A DNA stretch of 64,000 nt from Lachnospiraceae bacterium (GTDB taxonomy: Bacteria; Bacillota; Clostridia; Lachnospirales; Lachnospiraceae): the NCBI GenBank assembly GCA_017439675.1, contig JAFSIQ010000037.1, positions 82,875 to 146,874 of the forward strand, in the 5' to 3' direction. The translations under genes were made by a program, and so were the position numbers. Positions 37,831-46,335 of the stretch are shown piece by piece; positions within the stretch are counted from its first letter, which is position 1; each line of letters starts with the position of its first letter. The notes below the pieces were generated by a model, which saw only the letters and a list, made by a program, of their open reading frames with translations, made no database searches and was not told the DNA's origin.

Positions 37831-38976
37831 TTACAAGCCCAACACCTCGTCCCAATAGGTTTGAATAAAAGCCTTATTGAGTACTTGTTCAGCAAACGAT
37901 ACAAATATAAGTTCATATTGGCCTGCATCATTTTTAGCGAATCCCAAAACTGTATCTATATTGTTTTCGCCAGTATCCACAAATGCATATCCTTCCACAT
38001 ACAAAGAATCTTTACCTATTAGATATACGACTTCTTCTCCGTCTACCTGTTCGCAAATCGCTGTCTCAAGATTCATGTTTGGCATAATACGACTACTTGC
38101 CTTGATTCCTCTTATGTCCTGATCTAATACCGCCGCTGCCTTATGCCTTATTTCGGCATCCGACATTTGCACTATAACACCATAATTGCTGACAGCTTCA
38201 CTTATCATTAGTATCACACTGATATAAGCAACCAAGCTTCCCCAACAAACGATATGTCCAGTCACACTATGTCCATTGGTAAAATTTCCCCTTTTGAGTG
38301 GATACACAAAAGGCAAAAGCCACCCTAGCAATATCAACGAAATTTTCTTTTTGTACAAAGCATTTACCAATATTGCATCAAGGAACACCACTATTGGCAC
38401 CACACCGAAAACCCATACAAATTTCATCAAATTGTATTGCACATCTACGTCATTTTGAGCGGATATCCACGCTAAAACCGCTATCTCACAGACAAATACC
38501 GCCGTCATCAGTATAAATGATATCAAAAGCACTGGATGTTGCTCCCTTTCTTCCTTCTTCTTATAGGTTCGATGGTCGATAGGTTTGCTGATACTACGAG
38601 GTCCTCCTTTATATTCATCATAGGGGTTATCCCATGGATTTGCATTCTTGTCTCCAACGGATTTTGTAGCATTTGCCTGACCCGATAGTTTAAGACCCTT
38701 TGGCTCCTCTTGCATCTGCTCTCCTAGACGAAATACATCGTTAGGGTCTTCCTGACTATTCAGTTTTAGCTCTATCGGTTCCTTACTTTCCCACTTTGCT
38801 CGTTCCTGTTCGCCATTCTCATCAAATAAGCCAAGTCCTAAGTCTCCTCTATTCACACCATAAGAATTGACTGTACGACCGTCTTTTTTCACGCCCTCAT
38901 ATTCCTTATTTCTTGCAGGAATAACAGAATCCTCTCTTGTATCCTTATTGTTTCCTCTATTTAATGTTAATCCCAT
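37831..38976 (-). CDS. Membrane protein of unknown function with GLKL-type linear motifs
   Basis: The 381-residue protein is the longer paralogue of its neighbour. The 140-residue hydrophilic N-terminus carries repeated short motifs (MGLTLNRG, LGLGLFDE, IELKLNSQ, GLKLSGQ), then NPWDNPYDEYKGGPRSISKP and DH. Four membrane helices follow (LLISFILMTAVFVCEIAVLA; VWVFGVVPIVVFLDAILV; ISLILLGWLLPFVYPL; VCWGSLVAYISVILMISEAV) and a C-terminal domain predicted outside the membrane. Nothing catalytic is visible. GAGAGGG precedes the ATG. The motif-bearing tail may dock a cytoplasmic partner. Confidence 0.7.
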   Translation of the reverse strand: MGLTLNRGNNKDTREDSVIPARNKEYEGVKKDGRTVNSYGVNRGDLGLGLFDENGEQERAKWESKEPIELKLNSQEDPNDVFRLGEQMQEEPKGLKLSGQANATKSVGDKNANPWDNPYDEYKGGPRSISKPIDHRTYKKKEEREQHPVLLISFILMTAVFVCEIAVLAWISAQNDVDVQYNLMKFVWVFGVVPIVVFLDAILVNALYKKKISLILLGWLLPFVYPLKRGNFTNGHSVTGHIVCWGSLVAYISVILMISEAVSNYGVIVQMSDAEIRHKAAAVLDQDIRGIKASSRIMPNMNLETAICEQVDGEEVVYLIGKDSLYVEGYAFVDTGENNIDTVLGFAKNDAGQYELIFVSFAEQVLNKAFIQTYWDEVLGL

Positions 38977-39046
38977 GAAACCCTCTCATTTTATCCTGTT
39001 GCAACATAACTTCTATCATATGACGTCTTATATCATAACAGTGCAA

Positions 39047-39076
39047 CAATGCAGTCCTATTTCCCGAACTGCATTG
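39047..39076 (-). terminator. Hairpin after valS
   Basis: Perfect 9-bp arms CAATGCAGT/ACTGCATTG with a 12-base loop, 40 bp after the valS stop. Only a weak T tract follows on the minus strand (TTGCACTGTT). Confidence 0.45.
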
Positions 39077-39115
39077 TGTGTCACTTTCAAATCACATTTT
39101 AATTGTATCGCTGTA

Positions 39116-41761
39116 TTACTTTCCAAGCTGTGCAAGTCTTTCTTCCACTGTTGCAAGCATACCTTTATATTTCTCTAATTTTGCCTTTTCTTCCTCAATC
39201 TTAGCAGCTGGTGCTTTACCCACGAAGTTTGGATTGTTAAGCATACCTTCACAACGCTTAATCTCACCCTGTAACTTCTTCTGCTCCTTAGTAAGACGCT
39301 CCACTTCCTTGTCAATATCCACAAGTTCAGCAAACGGCATATAAACCACTGCATCCTGAATTACAGTAGAAACAGCATCGTCTGCAATGCCAGACTTATC
39401 GCTCTGCACCAATACCTCAGATGCAAAACCTAAAGTTGCAAAGAACACCTTTGCATCTTCAAAGATGGTACGAACTTCTTCCTTTTCTGATACAACATAA
39501 ACTGTTGCTTTCTTGCTATTTGGAACGTTCATTTCTGCACGTAGGTTACGGATACCGCGAACCGCATCCTTAATGGTATCTACTGCATTTTCATCCGCAG
39601 TGAAATTCCACTCTTCTGTAAATACAGGCCACTCAGAAACCATAATGGACTCTTCTTCATCTTGAAGATTTGTGAAAATCTCCTCGGTTACAAAAGGCAT
39701 ATATGGGTGAAGAAGTTTAAGCGCATTTATTAATACAGTCTTCAAAGTCCAAAGGGCTGCTGCCTTTGTCTCATCCTCATCATTGTAAAGACGAGGTTTT
39801 ACCATTTCAATGTACCAGTCACAGAACTCTTCCCAAATGAAATCATACACCTTAGCTGCCGCAATACCTAACTCATACTTGTCTAGATTCTCTGTCATAT
39901 CCTTTGCCAAAGTATTAACCTTGGATAAAATCCATCTATCAGCCAAGGTAAGCTTGGAAAGGTCAACATCCTTCACATCTGCCTTTTCAATATTCATCAT
40001 AATGAAACGAGAAGCATTCCATACTTTATTAGCAAAGTTACGGCTTGCCTCAACACGCTCCCAGTAAAAACGCATGTCGTTACCAGGTGCATTACCAGTA
40101 ATCAATGTGAAACGAAGTGCATCTGCACCATATTTATCAATTACCTCTAATGGGTCAATACCATTTCCCAATGACTTAGACATCTTGCGACCCTGGTCAT
40201 CACGAACCAAACCGTGGAATAATACGGTGTGGAATGGTAGCTTTCCTGTCTGCTCAATAGAAGAGAATACCATACGGATTACCCAGAAGAAAATGATATC
40301 ATATCCCGTTACCAACACATCTGTTGGGAAGAAATAATCCATCTCCTCTGTGTTCTTTGGCCAGCCAAGAGTTGAGAATGGCCAAAGTGCAGATGAGAAC
40401 CATGTATCCAAAGTATCCTCATCCTGCTTCACATTAGAAGAACTACATTTTGGACAGGTACAAACCGCATCCTTTGAAACTGTAATCTCTCCACAATCCT
40501 GACAGTAATATGCAGGAATTCTATGTCCCCACCAAAGCTGTCTAGATACACACCAATCACGGATGTTCTCTAACCAGTTATAGTAGTTCTTATTCATACG
40601 CTCTGGGATTAACTTAAGTTCACCCTTCTTAACAGCCTCTAATGCTGGCTTTGCCATTTCCTCCATTTTAACAAACCACTGCGGCTTGATTAATGGCTCA
40701 ACAGTAGTCTTACATCTGTCATGAGTACCTACGTTGTGGCTGTGTGGAACAACCTTTACAAGAAGTCCCATTTCCTCTAAGTCAGCAACCATTTGCTTAC
40801 GAGCTGCGTAGCGGTCCATACCTGCATACTTACCGCCCAATGCATTGATGGTAGCATCATCATTCATAATATTAATCTCTTCCAAGTTATGACGCTTTCC
40901 AACCTCAAAGTCGTTAGGGTCATGAGCAGGTGTAATCTTAACACAGCCTGTTCCAAACTCTTTATCAACGTAAGGGTCAGCGATAACCGGAATCTGTCTA
41001 TCTGTCAAAGGCAACTGTAACATCTTACCGATGATATCCTGATATCTCTCATCCTCTGGATTCACTGCAACTGCAGTATCGCCAAGTAACGTTTCCGGAC
41101 GGGTGGTAGCGATTTCTACATATCTTCCCTCTTCACCGATAATTGGATAGTTGATATGCCAGAAGTTACCATCCTGGTCTACGTGCTCTACCTCCGCGTC
41201 AGAAATGGTTGTCTGACAAACCGGACACCAGTTAACAATTCGGGAACCTTTATAAATCCATCCCTTTTCGTATAACTTGCAAAATACTTCATTTACAGCA
41301 TCATTGTTGCCATCATCCATGGTAAAGCGCTCTCTATCCCAATCAGCAGAAGAACCTAACTTCTTTAACTGATTGATGATACGTCCACCATACTCAGCCT
41401 TCCATTCCCATGCCTTCTCAAGGAAACCATCACGACCCAAATCGTCCTTGTCAATTCCCTTTTCCTTCAACGCTTCAATAATTTTAACCTCTGTAGCAAT
41501 TGCCGCATGGTCTGTACCTGGTTGCCACAAAGCGTTATAGCCCTGCATTCTCTTGTAACGGATTAAAATATCCTGCATGGTGTTATCCAATGCATGTCCC
41601 ATGTGAAGCTGACCAGTAATATTTGGTGGTGGCATCACAATTGTAAATGGTTTCTTACTGCGGTCCACTTCCGCGTGGAAGTATTTCTTGTCTAACCAGT
41701 TGCTATAGATTCTGTCTTCGATTTCCGAAGGGTTGTAGTTTTTTTCTAACTCTTTTGCCAT
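39116..41761 (-). CDS. valS: Valyl-tRNA synthetase
   Basis: The 881-residue class I synthetase charges tRNA-Val. The HIGH-type motif is [17 protein letters not shown] near residue 45, the KMSKS motif is [17 protein letters not shown] near 525, and the editing domain holds [17 protein letters not shown] zinc-knuckle-like insertion [20 protein letters not shown] is present. The C-terminal coiled-coil arm ([20 protein letters not shown]) is typical of ValRS and confirms identity. Two ATGs compete: 41767, 3 bases after AGGAG, and 41761, 9 bases after it; I use the latter. Expression is controlled by a T-box leader about 300 bp upstream. Confidence 0.97.
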   Translation of the reverse strand: MAKELEKNYNPSEIEDRIYSNWLDKKYFHAEVDRSKKPFTIVMPPPNITGQLHMGHALDNTMQDILIRYKRMQGYNALWQPGTDHAAIATEVKIIEALKEKGIDKDDLGRDGFLEKAWEWKAEYGGRIINQLKKLGSSADWDRERFTMDDGNNDAVNEVFCKLYEKGWIYKGSRIVNWCPVCQTTISDAEVEHVDQDGNFWHINYPIIGEEGRYVEIATTRPETLLGDTAVAVNPEDERYQDIIGKMLQLPLTDRQIPVIADPYVDKEFGTGCVKITPAHDPNDFEVGKRHNLEEINIMNDDATINALGGKYAGMDRYAARKQMVADLEEMGLLVKVVPHSHNVGTHDRCKTTVEPLIKPQWFVKMEEMAKPALEAVKKGELKLIPERMNKNYYNWLENIRDWCVSRQLWWGHRIPAYYCQDCGEITVSKDAVCTCPKCSSSNVKQDEDTLDTWFSSALWPFSTLGWPKNTEEMDYFFPTDVLVTGYDIIFFWVIRMVFSSIEQTGKLPFHTVLFHGLVRDDQGRKMSKSLGNGIDPLEVIDKYGADALRFTLITGNAPGNDMRFYWERVEASRNFANKVWNASRFIMMNIEKADVKDVDLSKLTLADRWILSKVNTLAKDMTENLDKYELGIAAAKVYDFIWEEFCDWYIEMVKPRLYNDEDETKAAALWTLKTVLINALKLLHPYMPFVTEEIFTNLQDEEESIMVSEWPVFTEEWNFTADENAVDTIKDAVRGIRNLRAEMNVPNSKKATVYVVSEKEEVRTIFEDAKVFFATLGFASEVLVQSDKSGIADDAVSTVIQDAVVYMPFAELVDIDKEVERLTKEQKKLQGEIKRCEGMLNNPNFVGKAPAAKIEEEKAKLEKYKGMLATVEERLAQLGK

Positions 41762-41784
41762 TGTCATTCTCTCCTCTTTCTTTC

Positions 41785-42010
41785 ATTTGCGAACGCTCCA
41801 AACAATTTTTAACACATAACGGTACTAAACTCACTTCGTTCGCTAAGTGCCGACGTATCAAACAAGAGTTCGTAAACGAACTCTTTGCGCGCGAGCGGTG
41901 TTCATGGAACAATCCTCTTCTCCGCGAGCTGCGCATCCTGCGGAGCATTTTCACATTATCGGAAAACGTTTTTGTTTCCGATAATGCGAAAGAGTCCTTC
42001 GCTTAGAACC
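41785..42010 (-). repeat. Hairpin-rich insertion between T-box and valS
   Basis: Four hairpins in a row: 41832-41849 (CACTT/AAGTG), 41864-41885 (AAGAGTTCGT/ACGAACTCTT, perfect), 41920-41945 (CTCCGC/GCGGAG) and 41954-41986 (CATTATCGGAAA/TTTCCGATAATG). Base composition is more GC-rich in parts than the surroundings. A short open frame here (41703-41954) reads into valS out of frame and is not a likely gene. It looks like an inserted non-coding repeat transcribed in the valS leader. Confidence 0.6.
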
Positions 42011-42072
42011 TTTTTCATCTTTGTCACTTATCTTTTGAAGTAAAGTTTGGAGCTGTTCTTTGATAAAAATAC

Positions 42073-42322
42073 ATAAAGAAAGCCCCCTATCAGGACTTCC
42101 TGATAAAGGGCGATTATACGCGGTACCACCTTAATTTCTCACTTCTCTTATCCTATAACGTGGACGACTCCGTCATGACCTAATTGAATCACTCATTTCT
42201 CAGCCATGCAGTTCAAAAGCTACCTTCAAAGTCTTCTTCTTGAAATGACCTTTCAGCCCATGGGTCATTATCTCTGACAAGGAACAACTTCTACTCCTCT
42301 TTCTCATAACCTTTACAAAACT
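42073..42322 (-). promoter_or_regulatory. T-box riboswitch of valS (tRNA-Val sensing)
   Basis: Minus-strand leader with the T-box sequence AATTAAGGTGGTACCGCG (near 42137-42118), followed by the terminator stem CGCCCTTTATCAGG/CCTGATAGGGGGC and a CTTTCTTT tract. The upstream half forms stem I (GAGTAGAAGTTG at its base, CAGAGA bulge). The likely specifier is GTA (Val) at 42223-42221 within TTTGAAGGTAGC. Uncharged tRNA-Val would stabilise the antiterminator and allow valS transcription. Confidence 0.93.
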
Positions 42323-42328
42323 AGAATT

Positions 42329-42357
42329 AATATAGAATACAAGCGAGGAAAAGTCAA
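42329..42357 (-). promoter_or_regulatory. Sigma-A promoter of the valS T-box transcript
   Basis: Minus strand TTGACT (42357-42352), 17 bp, TATATT (42334-42329), just after the stop of the 742-aa LRR gene. Predicted start near 42322 fits the 5' end of the T-box. Confidence 0.75.
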
Positions 42358-42364
42358 GGGGAGA

Positions 42365-44593
42365 TTATATTTTCTTAAATCTAGCCTTTTTGCTAACACC
42401 CTTCTTGCAAAGCATAGACTTGTACGTCTTATACTTCTTCTTTGGCACCTTAATGGTAGCTGTGGACTTAATACCCTTAAACGCCTTCGCTCCCACTTTC
42501 TTGGCTGTAAGCTTCTTACTCTTAATGGTAACGGTCTTTAGCTTCTTGCACTTTTCAAAAGCACTCTTTCCAATCTTAGAAACCTTCGACGGAATGGTAA
42601 TGCTTGTAAGCTTCACGCAATTGTAAAATACCTTATCACCAATCGTTGTCACATTGCTTCCTATCTTCACGGTCTTTAACTTGTTACAACCGCTAAATGC
42701 TTTCTTACCGATGGTCTTTACATTGTTACCAACGGTAACCTTGCTCAGCTTCTTGTAACCCTTGAAGGCCTTCGTTGCAATGCTTGTGACTTTAAATGTG
42801 AGCCCATCCATGGTAATGGTCTTTGGAATAGTAACATTCTTTACGGCTTTGCTCTTGTGTTTTACATACTCTACAGTACCACCTATAGCAGTTACACTTG
42901 TCACCTTGTAGATTGCTTTTGTTTTAGCATCCTCAATCTGTACGCCCATTAATTCATTCTTTGGGATTACAACTTCCTTACTATCTGTATAATCCTTGCC
43001 GTTAAAAGTCACCTCCGCCTCATATACAACCTTTCCTTCTGCGGTATAGGTTGCTTCTGTTGTAGTGGCTGTCACCTTAGCATCCACCGTCTGTGTATCT
43101 TCACCACCCTGGCAAACAAAAATTGCCTTGGCTGTGTATCCATCCTCTGTTTCTGTCCAAGTAAATGTAGGCTCTCCGTAAATGTGGCTTACATACTTCT
43201 TACTTGCACTGGTAATCTTGCCCTCTCCAGAAAGAGTAAATGCGTCACTTACCGTTCCTGCTACTGTCACATCTCCAGTCACAATGTTGATACCACTTAC
43301 TACAACCTTACTTTCTACCGGAAGATTCAAGGAACCAGTAATATAGGCACCAGACAAGGCCAGCGTTTTCGAAGCTGTATCCCATGTATATCCATCACCT
43401 GTTGCTGCCGTCTGTCCATCCCCAGAACCCACATTGGTAAAGTCAAGACCTGCAACCACATTTAATTCTTTTCCTTCTGTAGTATATACCTTCTCTTTCG
43501 TCGACTCTTCTGTATCCGATGCCCCTGCAACCACTACTGCACCATCACCGGTAAGATTCAACTTGGCAATATCCTCCGCCGTTGCAGAAGATGGTAATGT
43601 TACGGTTCCATTTACCACTAAATCGCCTTCCATGGTCTCACTGAGATTCGAAGCATATGTCAAATCAAGATGAAACCCTTCCGCTATTGTCAAACTTGCA
43701 CCTTCTTTAATCGTCAGATCTATAACTTCATAATCCTCCGAAAAGTTCCAATATGTAGCATCGAGTGTTGCATCACCTACCACCAGACAGGAAATGCCAT
43801 CCTCCGAATATACCAAAACCGCACAGTCCATATTGTCTGGCAAATCCAGTTTCTCATACCAATCATTTGTAAATACATACTTAACATCTATATCTGCTTC
43901 CGATGAGATAGATGCGTTCCTCTGAATATCCAAAAAATCAACCGTTAACGCTCCACCAGTCATTGTAAAATTATTCGCCCATATATAAGAACCCTCATAA
44001 TCACCGGTAACCGTTGCATTCTCAATCGACAAATCGTAATACGTCTCTATTAAATATTTATCTGCAGAGCAATCTGCTACAATCGTTACGTCCGATATTA
44101 CCAAATTAGATAATAAATGCAATACGTGGCTAGACGCCTTTGTTCCCACTAGTTCTAACGTTCCACCACCAGTAATCGTATACGTATGGTCCGTTGTCGT
44201 GTTTTGCGAATTGTAGTTTTTGTCTTCCAACTCCATCACACAACCAACCACATTTCCAAAAACACGATTGGTACCAATCACCTGTATCTCCACATCAATA
44301 TCGGAACTAACTAAAATTCCTCCGGATTCGATTGTGGCATTATCAAGTGTCAAAACTGCTGGTGTGGTTGCATCGCCCGGTAACCAGGTAATCGTACCTT
44401 CACCTGCCTTGTAAACCATTTTGTCTGTGGGAGTTGTATACAAATTCAATCCAGTATTTGTCACATCTCCTCCCCACAGCACCACTGCAGAAGAAGCATG
44501 CGCCTCTAGCACGGGCTGTGACATACATGCCACCATAAATGCTACCAAAAGTATTCCGTTCCATATCCTATTAAAAACTTCTCTCATTCTCAA
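42365..44593 (-). CDS. Secreted beta-helix/LRR surface protein, 742 aa
   Basis: The protein has a signal peptide (IWNGILLVAFMVACMSQPVL) and a long N-terminal region (residues 35-570) that looks like a pectate-lyase-like right-handed beta-helix: short repeats such as TLDNATIESGGILVSSDIDV and YTITGGGTLELVG. It ends with five BspA-type leucine-rich repeats (AFKGYKKLSKVTVGNNVKTI) and a lysine-rich tail (KVPKKKYKTYKSMLCKKGV). The tail is almost the same as in the 936-residue protein at 46336. No wall anchor motif is present. No clear terminator separates it from the valS promoter. Confidence 0.82.
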   Translation of the reverse strand: MRMREVFNRIWNGILLVAFMVACMSQPVLEAHASSAVVLWGGDVTNTGLNLYTTPTDKMVYKAGEGTITWLPGDATTPAVLTLDNATIESGGILVSSDIDVEIQVIGTNRVFGNVVGCVMELEDKNYNSQNTTTDHTYTITGGGTLELVGTKASSHVLHLLSNLVISDVTIVADCSADKYLIETYYDLSIENATVTGDYEGSYIWANNFTMTGGALTVDFLDIQRNASISSEADIDVKYVFTNDWYEKLDLPDNMDCAVLVYSEDGISCLVVGDATLDATYWNFSEDYEVIDLTIKEGASLTIAEGFHLDLTYASNLSETMEGDLVVNGTVTLPSSATAEDIAKLNLTGDGAVVVAGASDTEESTKEKVYTTEGKELNVVAGLDFTNVGSGDGQTAATGDGYTWDTASKTLALSGAYITGSLNLPVESKVVVSGINIVTGDVTVAGTVSDAFTLSGEGKITSASKKYVSHIYGEPTFTWTETEDGYTAKAIFVCQGGEDTQTVDAKVTATTTEATYTAEGKVVYEAEVTFNGKDYTDSKEVVIPKNELMGVQIEDAKTKAIYKVTSVTAIGGTVEYVKHKSKAVKNVTIPKTITMDGLTFKVTSIATKAFKGYKKLSKVTVGNNVKTIGKKAFSGCNKLKTVKIGSNVTTIGDKVFYNCVKLTSITIPSKVSKIGKSAFEKCKKLKTVTIKSKKLTAKKVGAKAFKGIKSTATIKVPKKKYKTYKSMLCKKGVSKKARFKKI

Positions 44594-44719
44594 AACTCCT
44601 TCCTCACCAATATTTCTCGTTTACTCCGTCTTTTTATTTCCAATTTTAGCTATTCTGTATTGTATCACATTGTTGTTTTACAAAAAAGCATTTCCCATAT
44701 GCTTTTCACTTACAAATCT

Positions 44720-44734
44720 GCAACTTTAGGTTGC
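44720..44734. repeat. Palindrome GCAACTTTAGGTTGC, copy 2
   Basis: Same 15 bases as at 27072, here between the HipA-like gene and the 742-aa surface protein gene. Confidence 0.4.
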
Positions 44735-44767
44735 AAGGATGTCATGACTAGAACATGCTCTTTTCCC

Positions 44768-45580
44768 CTAAAACAAGTACTCATATTTCCGACGTTGTGC
44801 CATAACTACATCTAACACTCTCCTTTTCTCCTCCACAGGATATTCTGTTTCCATCTCCAACAAATGTTCCACATCTTTTCTCGTAAAATAAAAATGCAGA
44901 TGCTTACCATAAAGTTTTTCTGCAATATCTAATTGTTCATCAAAGCTAGAGCAAAAAGTCTTTGCTTCCACTCTGCCAATCAGTTCATCAAGCCCTACGT
45001 CTGCCTGTAGTGGATAATCCATTGTTGTATCTGCAAGTAGGGATGCTCCATGGTCAAAAAACGGACAGTAATGATACTCACCCATATCATCCATCAACAC
45101 AGCAATATTATGGGTATGGCGGTCCTCATTTAAAAACAATGCATCAATTGTCAAAAGTTTGCTCATATAAACCCCAAAATTCCTAAGCCCTGTGACACGA
45201 ACCGTCTGGTCTACCAAAAAACGCAATCGATTTTCATAATCCGTAATAGAATATAGACTTTGACTTAAAGAGTTTCCATAAGCGCTTTGAAACAATCGTT
45301 CCAAAGTAATGATTCTCCACCCCTTTGGCAAAAAATCTTTGCTTTTACATCCTCTATAAATTGTGTCGCGATATCGCATCATTTCCACTTCATAATCAAC
45401 ATATTCTAAAGAACCCAAATCACTGTATTGTAACAGTTTGGAAATCACATATTCCGAAAGACCTTCATAGCCTGTATAGTCTGTCTTATACCAGATATCT
45501 TGATTGTACCATTTGAGCTGGTTTCCCTTGGAGGACTGTGCATATGTCTTTCTTTCATCCTGCTGAAACAATTCCACCAT
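44768..45580 (-). CDS. HipA-like protein kinase, probable toxin
   Basis: The 270-residue protein carries the catalytic part of a HipA-like kinase. DALFLNEDRHTHNIAVLMD matches the HipA catalytic loop (DxxxxNxDRHxxN), and FFDHGASLL the metal-binding aspartate motif. The N-terminal HipA subdomain is missing or reduced, as in short HipA-like toxins. E. coli HipA phosphorylates glutamyl-tRNA synthetase; the target here is unknown. It follows a helix-turn-helix gene, as in hipBA operons. I use ATG 45580, with AGAGGTG upstream; a GTG at 45589 overlapping the regulator's stop is the alternative. It is one of few accessory-looking genes in the window. Confidence 0.75.
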   Translation of the reverse strand: MVELFQQDERKTYAQSSKGNQLKWYNQDIWYKTDYTGYEGLSEYVISKLLQYSDLGSLEYVDYEVEMMRYRDTIYRGCKSKDFLPKGWRIITLERLFQSAYGNSLSQSLYSITDYENRLRFLVDQTVRVTGLRNFGVYMSKLLTIDALFLNEDRHTHNIAVLMDDMGEYHYCPFFDHGASLLADTTMDYPLQADVGLDELIGRVEAKTFCSSFDEQLDIAEKLYGKHLHFYFTRKDVEHLLEMETEYPVEEKRRVLDVVMAQRRKYEYLF

Positions 45581-45585
45581 TCTAA

Positions 45586-46128
45586 TCACCTCTCAATCAG
45601 AATCCAAAAATCATCCTCTGCCATTCTACCTTCCGTCTTTTCAATAATCATAAGGGGATCATAGAACGGCAGATCCAATTCTTTCAATATCAGCTTCATC
45701 TTGTCACGAGTTTCTGGAAAGCAACGGGACTTCAAAAACTCCTCATAATCTTCAAAAGTAGGGTGTTCCTTTATTCCAAATGCCTTCATCATGTAATGCT
45801 CCATATAATTCTGAATCCGAATTCTACGATTCCTTTCATCCACATCAATCAGTGTACATAACATATCCTTACACATATACCGCAAACGCAAGTCATATTC
45901 TTGCTTTGGAATGATGAGTTCTTCCCCTAAACGAGGATGTCGATTTAACAATTCAACCAATGTGACAATCGGTCCTGTAATCGGCTTGTCGCTGGTTTCC
46001 CAACGTTCTACTGTCTTCACAGATATATTAGCTAGACCTGCAAATTCTGCCTGTGTCAAATCGAGTTTCTTCCTCAACACTTTCAATTCTGTTGCTTTTA
46101 ATTCTCTTGCAACCGCAAACTCTTTCAT
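45586..46128 (-). CDS. Helix-turn-helix regulator paired with HipA-like kinase (antitoxin-like)
   Basis: The 180-residue protein has a Cro/C1-type HTH near residues 10-60 (ELKVLRKKLDLTQAEFAGLA then NISVKTVERWE). A C-terminal region of about 110 residues of unknown type follows (YMCKDMLCTLIDVDERNRRI). HipB antitoxins are shorter, so the extra domain may bind the kinase or carry another activity. The gene immediately precedes the HipA-like kinase (gap of 5 bp, or overlap if the kinase uses GTG), which argues for one functional unit. ATGGAGGGATTGTT gives a strong ribosome site. Confidence 0.8.
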   Translation of the reverse strand: MKEFAVARELKATELKVLRKKLDLTQAEFAGLANISVKTVERWETSDKPITGPIVTLVELLNRHPRLGEELIIPKQEYDLRLRYMCKDMLCTLIDVDERNRRIRIQNYMEHYMMKAFGIKEHPTFEDYEEFLKSRCFPETRDKMKLILKELDLPFYDPLMIIEKTEGRMAEDDFWILIER

Positions 46129-46276
46129 AACAATCCCTCCATCACATAGGACAATTCTAATGGTTTTCTATTTCCACAATCATCTTACCCTTATTTTAAG
46201 GGTTTGTCAATCCATCGCAACCCTCACGCCGTGTTCTTTTTCCTGTTAAATCATTATGTTTTCTTTATACAGCAAA

Positions 46277-46308
46277 AATCCGCCACCTTTCAATCACAGT
46301 GGCGGATT
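46277..46308 (-). terminator. Terminator of the 936-aa surface protein gene
   Basis: Perfect 10-bp stem AATCCGCCAC/GTGGCGGATT, 12-base loop, followed on the minus strand by TTTGCTG. A degenerate copy lies at 49293. Confidence 0.85.
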
Positions 46309-46335
46309 CCTTATTATTCCATATCTTGCAATCGA

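Noticed and set aside
41703-41954. 83-codon minus-strand frame rich in arginine in the valS leader
   Set aside because: Lies over the hairpin-rich repeat, overlaps the valS start out of frame, and has no ribosome site or recognisable protein feature.
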